5,827 nt of DNA from Deltaproteobacteria bacterium (GTDB lineage Bacteria; Desulfobacterota; BSN033; UBA1163), in NCBI GenBank assembly GCA_016875255.1, contig VGRU01000223.1, forward strand, positions 1 to 5,827, in the 5' to 3' direction. Both the position numbers and the translations under genes were made by a program. Numbering within the stretch: the stretch's first letter is position 1; each line of letters opens with the position of its first letter. Positions 1-4,164 of the stretch are shown in pieces. The notes beneath the pieces were generated by a model. It was not told the DNA's origin, searched no databases, and saw only the letters and a list, made by a program, of their open reading frames with translations.

Positions 1-35
1 TAATTTTATAAAACTTTTGACTCAATTGGGGTAAT

Positions 36-89
36 AGTAAACGATGTCCTGAACGTAAAATCAGTAAACGATGTCTTGAACGTTGTCAG
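36..89. repeat. Two-copy direct repeat, 27-bp period
   Basis: Two 21-nt copies lie at 36-56 and 63-83. Both begin AGTAAACGATGTC and end TGAACGT, and they differ at a single base (C49 versus T76). Each is followed by an unrelated 6-nt spacer (57-62 and 84-89), giving a 27-bp period. The pair lies upstream of the thioredoxin gene. It could be a regulator site, or terminal repeats of a degraded insertion sequence such as an IS21-like end, where multiple transposase sites are usual. No transposase gene is visible in the window. The repeat is directly seen; the interpretation is inference. Confidence 0.75.
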
Positions 90-115
90 TTAAGAGTTAA
101 GAGTTAAGAGTTATG
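88..115. repeat. Heptanucleotide tandem repeat AGTTAAG x4
   Basis: Three perfect copies of AGTTAAG (88-94, 95-101, 102-108) are followed by AGTTATG (109-115), which has one substitution. This is a short tandemly repeated repetitive (STRR-type) heptad array immediately upstream of the thioredoxin ribosome binding site. Copy-number change could alter spacing between any upstream promoter and the gene, but no convincing promoter was identified here. Confidence 0.85.
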
Positions 116-126
116 AATTTTAAAAT

Positions 127-133
127 AGAGGAG
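127..133 (+). promoter_or_regulatory. Shine-Dalgarno for thioredoxin
   Basis: AGAGGAG ends 6 nt before ATG at 140. It is a good match to the anti-SD sequence with suitable spacing and fixes the start of the thioredoxin gene. Confidence 0.8.
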
Positions 134-139
134 TGAAAA

Positions 140-472
140 ATGGTGAATGATTCGAGTTTGCTTCATGTAAACGATAAGAATTTTGCCTCGGAAGTCCTTC
201 AGGCCACCGTTCCGGTGTTGGTTGATTTCTGGGCAACCTGGTGCGGACCCTGCCGTGCCATCAGCCCCATCGTTGAAGAGCTGGCAAAGGAATTTTCAGG
301 CCGGGTCAAAATAACAAAGCTCAATGTGGATGAAAACCCCGCCATACCCGGTCAGTATGGTGTGCGTGGAATTCCCACTCTCATCCTCTTCAAAGAGGGA
401 AAGGTTCTTGATCAGATTGTCGGATCCGTCCCTAAGGTCCGTTTGAAAGCCCTGATCGAAAAAGCCCTGTAA
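140..472 (+). CDS. trxA: Thioredoxin
   Basis: This is a 110-residue single-domain thioredoxin, a cytoplasmic protein disulfide reductase normally recharged by thioredoxin reductase. The catalytic WCGPC is at residues 34-38, preceded by the conserved DFWA (29-32). The buried Asp corresponds to D29, and the cis-proline loop GIPTL (77-81) has P79. NVDENP (62-67) and the GVRGIPT stretch closely follow E. coli TrxA, and the length is normal for the family. There is no signal peptide or membrane segment. The ATG at 140 is supported by AGAGGAG 6 nt upstream. No thioredoxin reductase gene is visible, so its electron donor is unknown. The downstream gene on the same strand is another thioredoxin-fold protein, 150 bp away across a palindromic repeat. 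The 30 nt encoding DFWATWCGPC are identical in both genes. Assignment to the thioredoxin family is secure; the physiological partner is not known. Confidence 0.96.
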   Translation: MVNDSSLLHVNDKNFASEVLQATVPVLVDFWATWCGPCRAISPIVEELAKEFSGRVKITKLNVDENPAIPGQYGVRGIPTLILFKEGKVLDQIVGSVPKVRLKALIEKAL

Positions 473-478
473 GTGGTA

Positions 479-594
479 ATGACCCTTCCTACCCCATCCC
501 CCTCCTAACCTCCCCCTGAAGGGGGAGGAGTTTTGGAAAATTTCTTTTAAATTCCCTCCCCTTCAAGGGGAGGGTTGGGGAGGGGATGGGTCAT
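479..594. repeat. REP/BIME-like inverted repeat pair
   Basis: The ends are inverted: ATGACCC at 479-485 and GGGTCAT at 588-594. Each half carries its own GC-rich hairpin. The left is CCTCCCCC (509-516), loop TGAA, GGGGGAGG (521-528). The right is CCCTCCCC (554-561), loop TTCAA, GGGGAGGG (567-574). The two halves are reverse-complement copies of one unit, roughly ATCCCC-TCC-AACC-TCCCC-TGAAGGGG, with about 10 extra nt (486-495) in the left copy. The structure resembles a bacterial REP doublet (BIME) or small MITE. The right hairpin is not followed by a T-run, so it is not a classical intrinsic terminator, but the folded RNA could still dampen read-through or protect the trx mRNA 3' end. Confidence 0.8.
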
Positions 595-600
595 ATGAAA

Positions 601-609
601 GGAAAGGAG
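601..609 (+). promoter_or_regulatory. Probable ribosome binding site of TlpA-like gene
   Basis: GGAAAGGAG ends 13 nt before the first ATG (623) and 16 nt before the second (626). The spacing is long but this is the only purine-rich match. The frame has a TGA at 596-598 and no start codon between it and 623, so initiation must be at 623 or 626. Confidence 0.5.
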
Positions 610-622
610 TGGATCATTTCAG

Positions 623-1150
623 ATGATGATAAGACAACCTTTTTTAAAAAATATCTCCGTATTCGGCATTTGTCTGGCGCTGGCCTTATTCATTCCCCAT
701 TGTGCCCAAAAAACGAAGGACCCTGCCTCTGCGCCTGACTTCACGCTTAAGACCATCGAAGGTCACGAGGTTGCCCTCTCCGGATTGAGAGGGAAGGTGG
801 TCTTGCTCGATTTCTGGGCAACCTGGTGCGGACCCTGCAAGGAATCGATCCCCCATCTGATCCAACTCTATAAAAGTTATCAGGACAAGGGATTCGAACT
901 GATCGGGATGAGTACGGATAAAGCGGGAGACGTGGAGATGGTCCGCCGCTTTGTCAAATCGATGGACATCCCCTATCCCATCATCATGACTCCCGATGAA
1001 GTGGCCAGAAATTACAAAGTGACCGGCCTTCCCACCACTGTTCTGATCGATAAGGAAGGTAAAGTCCGGGAGAAGATCGTTGGATTTAATAGCGCCATCG
1101 GCCAACAGATTGCAGCGAGGGTCGAAGAACTCACCTCAGAAAAACCCTAA
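623..1150 (+). CDS. TlpA/ResA-family thiol-disulfide protein, membrane-anchored or lipoprotein
   Basis: A 175-residue thioredoxin-fold protein of the TlpA/ResA (AhpC/TSA-Redoxin) type. The N-terminus has positive residues (R4, K9) and a hydrophobic stretch (about 11-25), followed by Cys27 in the context I-P-H-C. This may be a lipobox, although His at -1 and Pro at -2 are not canonical; otherwise it is an uncleaved anchor or secretion signal. The domain starts at APDFTL (37-42), with LSGLRGKVVLLDFWATWCGPC leading to the catalytic WCGPC at 68-72. The cis-Pro loop GLPTT (135-139) has P137, followed by FxxDKEGKVREKIVG-like strands. Family members reduce or oxidise thiols outside the cytoplasmic membrane, often for cytochrome c maturation or peroxide defence; which applies here is not determinable. 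Length is usual for the family. The gene follows thioredoxin on the same strand but is separated by the inverted repeat, so co-transcription is uncertain. Confidence 0.9.
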   Translation: MMIRQPFLKNISVFGICLALALFIPHCAQKTKDPASAPDFTLKTIEGHEVALSGLRGKVVLLDFWATWCGPCKESIPHLIQLYKSYQDKGFELIGMSTDKAGDVEMVRRFVKSMDIPYPIIMTPDEVARNYKVTGLPTTVLIDKEGKVREKIVGFNSAIGQQIAARVEELTSEKP

Positions 1151-1157
1151 AATAAAT

Positions 1158-1195
1158 CCAAATGATAGATAGTTTTTATCTTCTAATTCATTTGG
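1158..1195 (-). terminator. Imperfect hairpin at convergent junction, possible terminator
   Basis: CCAAATGA (1158-1165) pairs with TCATTTGG (1188-1195), and inside it AGATA (1167-1171) pairs with TATCT (1177-1181) around a 5-nt loop. On the minus strand the hairpin lies about 27 nt past the J-like/HTH stop codon and is followed by ATTTATTTT, which is consistent with a weak intrinsic terminator. On the plus strand it follows the TlpA-like stop by 7 nt but has no T-run after it. The stem is AT-rich and interrupted by an asymmetric internal loop, so function is tentative. Confidence 0.4.
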
Positions 1196-1216
1196 CATTT
1201 GAACTTTGACATTTGG
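1189..1216. repeat. Degenerate heptad tandem repeat CATTTGR
   Basis: Four consecutive 7-nt units occupy 1189-1216: CATTTGG, CATTTGA, ACTTTGA, CATTTGG. A further diverged unit (TATTTCT) runs into the end of the J-like/HTH gene. This is a second heptad-period array in the window, with a different unit from the one at 88-115. It partly overlaps the right arm of the hairpin at 1158-1195. Confidence 0.7.
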
Positions 1217-1221
1217 TATTT

Positions 1222-1815
1222 CTATTTCTTCCCCTTTTCCTGAAACAACTGAAAGTATCCTTCGATTAACTTCTGAGGGTCTAAATTGAGCGCACGGGCA
1301 TAGGCCTTCAAAAATCCCTTCAGATAGACCATAGCAGGGAGATGGTCCAGGTCCTCCTCCTCAATCAACTCCAGGGTCTTCATATTGATCTTCGTTTCAG
1401 CGGAGACGGCTTTGAGGTCGATCCCCAGCGTCTCGCGGAGCTGTTTCAGCGACCTTCCTCGATAAGTTATCTCTCCGGTCTCCAGCGAAAGGTCCGTAAA
1501 AGAGAGGTCGCTTCTTATCTCCGATGACTTTACGGGTTTCTCCACCTGTTTTTCCCTTGAAGATCTTTCTATCAGATGGGAGTGAGATTGATCATAACTC
1601 CTCCGCAATGCCTCATCCATCAGAACCCTGTAAGCCTCTTCAATGGCCGCCTGTATCTTCCTCATCTCCTCTTCCGAGAAGAGGGAGTAGATGGCCGGTG
1701 AATCAGCATGAAAGGTCTCCCTCGCATGATCATATGCCCGCTGAATTTCTTTTAAGTCGGCATCAGGGCTCACTTCCAAGATTTCATAATAAGTCTGTTC
1801 TTCCATCCGTTTCAT
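1222..1815 (-). CDS. J-like domain plus RodZ-type HTH protein
   Basis: A 197-residue soluble protein with two recognisable domains. Residues 8-76 resemble a J domain: YYEILEV (9-15), the helix II region IQRAYDHARETF, and the final helix AAIEEAYRVLMDEALRRSYD (56-75). The catalytic HPD loop reads HAD (36-38), so stimulation of Hsp70 is doubtful. A charged linker (about 77-115) leads to a Cro/C1-like HTH of the RodZ N-terminal type (HTH_25). It runs from about 118 to 190, with SLKQLRETLGIDLKAVSAET and then LPAMVYLKGFLKAYARALNLDP. Unlike RodZ there is no membrane segment. The gene lies 11 bp after the MinD-like ATPase stop and is almost certainly co-transcribed with it. SD support for ATG 1815 is weak, and an in-frame ATG at 1806 (residue 4) is an alternative. 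It may be a partner or adaptor of the ATPase; no substrate or DNA target can be read from sequence. Confidence 0.85.
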   Translation of the reverse strand: MKRMEEQTYYEILEVSPDADLKEIQRAYDHARETFHADSPAIYSLFSEEEMRKIQAAIEEAYRVLMDEALRRSYDQSHSHLIERSSREKQVEKPVKSSEIRSDLSFTDLSLETGEITYRGRSLKQLRETLGIDLKAVSAETKINMKTLELIEEEDLDHLPAMVYLKGFLKAYARALNLDPQKLIEGYFQLFQEKGKK

Positions 1816-1826
1816 TTAATGCCCAC

Positions 1827-2771
1827 TTAAATCCCTGGGTTCATTCGGTGGCTGTTCGCTAATCTGGAGGCAATCTCAGTTACGCATTGGGCCGCCTTGG
1901 AACGGTAGTTCTCAAGAACCAACGGCCTTCTTTTCCGTATGGAGTTCCCCACATCCTGATCATAGACGATATAACCCAGATAGTGAAGTTGAATGCCGAA
2001 GTACTTCTGGCACGCGCTTCGAATCGAAAAACCGATCTCAATATCCTTTTTTGACCGAACCTGGTTTAAAATAAGATTGGGGTGAAACGTTTCCGCCTCC
2101 TCGACCATCTTCAGGGCATCCTCTTCGTTGATGCGCCTCACTTCTCTCAGGAGTTCATAAGGGGAGCGGATGCCCGCCTCGTTTTTCTGATCCATAGCTT
2201 CGTCAATCAGGCTCTTGGCCGAATAGGAGGAAACGGCCTGTCTCAGTCGCCGATAAAAAGCGCTTTTTAAAAACCGGTAGGTATTTTCAATGGAGGTTGG
2301 TTCGGGGGTCACCACCAGGATTCCTCCATCCGACATCAAAAAGAAGTCCAGAACGCTCAGGGCATTGCCTCCACCCAGGTCGACCAGAATATAATCGCTC
2401 TCCAGACTCTTAATGGATCGAAGGAGCTTCCTTTTCTGGGCGCTCTTCGCATCGGCCGCATTAAGAAGGTCTTGCGCTCCGGTCAGGAGCTGAAGATTGG
2501 GCACGCCGGTGTGGATGAGCGCATCTTTGAGATGGGGAACCCTCTTCTTGATGAAGTCTGAAAGAGAGGTTACGGGCGGTAGAAGGCCCAGAAAGGTGTG
2601 GAGATTGGCCCCTCCCAGATCGGCATCGATCAGAATGACCCGTGAGCCCAATTTTGAGAGACAGATTCCGATATTGGTGGTGATAAAACTCTTTCCGCTT
2701 CCCCCCTTGCCGCCACCAATCGTCCAGATGACTCTCTGATGATGATTTCCGGTCATACTGATCGAATCCAC
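1827..2771 (-). CDS. MinD/ParA-family P-loop ATPase
   Basis: A 314-residue SIMIBI-class ATPase. The deviant Walker A is KGGSGKS (22-28) with signature Lys K22. The switch I/A' region is VILIDADLGGANL (45-57, D49), and Walker B is YILVDLGGG (127-135, D131). VVTPEPTSIENTYRF resembles the MinD/FlhG (FleN) branch. An added, helix-rich charged segment at about 165-225 precedes NLILNQVR, as in many deltaproteobacterial relatives. The C-terminus (SRLANSHRMNPGI) lacks an obvious MinD-type amphipathic membrane-targeting helix. Such proteins act as nucleotide-driven dimer switches positioning cell-surface or division machinery. No flagellar, Min or parS neighbours are visible to say which. The start shown is GTG 2771 with no clear SD. 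ATG at 2756 (residue 6) is a reasonable alternative and would leave the ATPase core intact. The J-like/HTH gene follows by 11 bp. Confidence 0.9.
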   Translation of the reverse strand: MDSISMTGNHHQRVIWTIGGGKGGSGKSFITTNIGICLSKLGSRVILIDADLGGANLHTFLGLLPPVTSLSDFIKKRVPHLKDALIHTGVPNLQLLTGAQDLLNAADAKSAQKRKLLRSIKSLESDYILVDLGGGNALSVLDFFLMSDGGILVVTPEPTSIENTYRFLKSAFYRRLRQAVSSYSAKSLIDEAMDQKNEAGIRSPYELLREVRRINEEDALKMVEEAETFHPNLILNQVRSKKDIEIGFSIRSACQKYFGIQLHYLGYIVYDQDVGNSIRKRRPLVLENYRSKAAQCVTEIASRLANSHRMNPGI

Positions 2772-2799
2772 TTTAACATGATGTATAAAATAAAATAAG

Positions 2800-2947
2800 G
2801 GTTACGTTTAGCGGCAATGGTAACGATGCCCGTATCGTCTATGAAAGGCTACGTCTGTCGTGTTTAATTCGATTAAACGTAACCGTTACCGAATGACGAA
2901 ACGCCTGCCTGCCGGTAGGCAGGGGCTTCGTAGCCGTAACCTTAACC
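2800..2947. repeat. Nested inverted repeats and GTAACC hexamers upstream of MinD-like gene
   Basis: The 209-bp gap between amrS and the MinD-like gene contains several interlocking repeats. GGTTACGTTTA (2800-2810) is inverted at TAAACGTAACC (2875-2885 region). GGTAACG (2819-2825) is inverted at CGTTACC (2884-2890). GGCTACG (2847-2853) is inverted at CGTAGCC (2929-2935). A local hairpin GTTTAAT-TCG-ATTAAAC lies at 2862-2878. Hexamer-like units GTAACC, GTTACC (2879-2890) and GTAGCC, GTAACC, TTAACC (2930-2947) recur. The arms can fold into a three-way junction closed by 2847-2853/2929-2935. No convincing gene is present in this gap. The structure is seen directly; a role as leader RNA, processing site or mobile repeat is inference. 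Confidence 0.65.
2896..2931. repeat. CCTGCCT-AGGCAGG palindromic repeat
   Basis: CCTGCCT (2904-2910), loop GCCGGT, AGGCAGG (2917-2923) forms a perfect 7-bp stem. It is extended outward, past a short imperfect region, by ACGAA (2896-2900) and TTCGT (2927-2931). Short palindromes of this CTGCCTGCCGG-type are known to me as dispersed repeats in many environmental bacterial genomes. When read through they yield LPAGRQ/LPTGRQ-like peptides, which appear here in the spurious ORFs across this gap. It is probably a dispersed palindromic element rather than a terminator, since no T-run flanks it. Confidence 0.7.
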
Positions 2948-2980
2948 CACGCTATTTTCATACAGCGACAATTTCCCCCG

Positions 2981-3991
2981 CTACTCCCAGATTCCCTCAA
3001 TCTTTGCATGGCAATGTTGGCATTCTCCTCCCGCCACATCATTCTTGACCACCCGAAAACCCATTCTCTCAATCACACTTCGCCCACAATGGGGGCAGAA
3101 GGTATCCTCTCCTCCCTGTCCGGGGATATTACCGCAATAAACATATCGAAGCCCTGCCTTCATCCCGATCTCCCTTGCCCGATGAAGGTTTGCCGCTGGG
3201 GTTTTCGGAAGGTTGAGCATCTTATACGTGGGATAGAAGGCGGAGAGATGCCATGGAACCTCCGCCCCCAACGAGAGGATAAACCGGGCGATCTCTTCAA
3301 ACTCTCTATCAGAATCGTTGAGGGTCGGAATGACGAGCGTGGTGATCTCCACCCAGATCCCCAACTCTTTCATCAATTTCAGGCTTTCGAGAACGGGCTT
3401 GAGCCTCGCTCCGCACACCTCCTTATAAAACTTCTCCTGAGAGCTCTTCAAATCGACATTCGCCCCATCGAGATAGGGCTGGATCGTTTTCAGAGCCTCC
3501 TCCGTCATATAGCCATTGGTGACAAAGACATTCCTGATCCCTTCCTGACTTGCCAGGACCGCTGTCTCATACGCATATTCAAAGTAAATGGTGGGTTCGG
3601 TATAGGTGTAAGAGATGGAACGGCATCGATTCTCCTTTGCGAGAGAAACGATCTTGGATGGCGGAACTACGGATCCATCAATTCTTTTTCCGTCGATCGG
3701 CATCTGGGAGATCTCATGATTCTGGCACTGGAGACAGTGAAAGTTACATCCCACCGTGGCAATGGAGAAGGAGGTCGAACCGGGCAGGAGGTGAAAAAGA
3801 GGCTTCTTCTCAATGGGGTCGACATTTAGGGAGATGGCCTTTCCGAAAACGAGACTGAAGAGGTGGCCCTCCCTGTTCTCCCTCACCCCGCAGATTCCAC
3901 TTTTTGAAGGCGGGATGACACATCGATGACTGCAGAGGTGGCACTTGACCTTTCCCTCTTCCAAGGGACTATAAAGCATGGCCTCCTTCAT
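2981..3991 (-). CDS. amrS: AmmeMemoRadiSam system radical SAM enzyme (AmrS)
   Basis: A 336-residue radical SAM protein formerly annotated as pyruvate-formate-lyase activating enzyme-like. The [4Fe-4S]/SAM motif CNFHCLQC is a CX3CX2C at C82, C86 and C89. It is preceded by an N-terminal cysteine cluster (C17, C20, C24, C34: CHLCSHRC...GICGVR) and VDPIEKKPLFHLLPGS (57-72). SISYTYTEPTIYFEY (125-139) is a hallmark of this family. The C-terminus has two CxxC pairs, C299/C302 and C324/C327, likely a zinc ribbon or an extra metal site. AmrS usually occurs with AmrA (AMMECR1 domain) and AmrB (Memo domain). Neither is in this window, and the reaction catalysed is not established. GAGGAAGGG 3 nt before ATG 3991 supports the start. 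The 173-bp gap to pncB and 209-bp gap to the MinD-like gene make operon membership uncertain. Confidence 0.93.
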   Translation of the reverse strand: MKEAMLYSPLEEGKVKCHLCSHRCVIPPSKSGICGVRENREGHLFSLVFGKAISLNVDPIEKKPLFHLLPGSTSFSIATVGCNFHCLQCQNHEISQMPIDGKRIDGSVVPPSKIVSLAKENRCRSISYTYTEPTIYFEYAYETAVLASQEGIRNVFVTNGYMTEEALKTIQPYLDGANVDLKSSQEKFYKEVCGARLKPVLESLKLMKELGIWVEITTLVIPTLNDSDREFEEIARFILSLGAEVPWHLSAFYPTYKMLNLPKTPAANLHRAREIGMKAGLRYVYCGNIPGQGGEDTFCPHCGRSVIERMGFRVVKNDVAGGECQHCHAKIEGIWE

Positions 3992-4027
3992 ATTCCCTTC
4001 CTCTGTGCGTGAGCCGTCCCTGTCGGG

Positions 4028-4155
4028 TGAACCCCGTTAGAAAGTCTTCAACTACCCAACAAGACGGTTAACAAGGTTTTAACCCCCGTGTTCGCTCCAA
4101 AATGGATTTCATCTTCATCCCCGCTGCGAGCATCGTGGTTTTCTAACGGGGTGAA
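4028..4155. mobile_element. MITE-like element with 12-bp terminal inverted repeats
   Basis: CCCCGTTAGAAA (4032-4043) is perfectly inverted as TTTCTAACGGGG (4140-4151), 96 bp apart. Outside both ends lies TGAA (4028-4031 and 4152-4155), a possible 4-bp target-site duplication. GGGTGAA occurs at both sides if the last TIR bases are included. Internal short hairpins are GTCTT/AAGAC (4044-4048/4061-4065) and GGTTAA/TTAACC (4066-4071/4079-4084). The element is non-coding, about 120 bp, and fills almost the whole pncB-amrS gap. The size and architecture fit a MITE or another non-autonomous repeat. The TIR is seen; mobility and the TSD are inferred. Confidence 0.6.
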
Positions 4156-4164
4156 GGATAAAAC

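Noticed and set aside
17..43. TTGACT followed by TAAACG as a trxA promoter
   Set aside because: The spacer is only 15 bp, the -10 match is poor, and the TAAACG lies within the direct repeat.
36..115. CRISPR array
   Set aside because: The 21-nt repeat occurs only twice with a 6-nt spacer and the heptads have no spacers, so neither has CRISPR architecture.
686..1105. Minus-strand frame of 139 codons opposite the TlpA-like gene
   Set aside because: It is antisense to a gene with a clear WCGPC domain and shows no recognisable motif.
2782..2820. Minus-strand TTGCCG/TATACA promoter for the MinD-like gene
   Set aside because: A -10-like TATACA (2787-2782) is present, but the only -35-like TTGCCG is about 24 bp away, too far for a sigma70 promoter.
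2839..3072. Short frames on both strands across the amrS-MinD gap
   Set aside because: Their peptides contain LPAGRQ/LPTGRQ stretches that are translations of the palindromic repeat, and they overlap the end of amrS.
3008..3829. Long plus-strand frame of 273 codons opposite amrS
   Set aside because: It is antisense to a gene with clear radical SAM motifs and has no recognisable domain or good ribosome binding site. It is explained by codon composition of the opposite strand.
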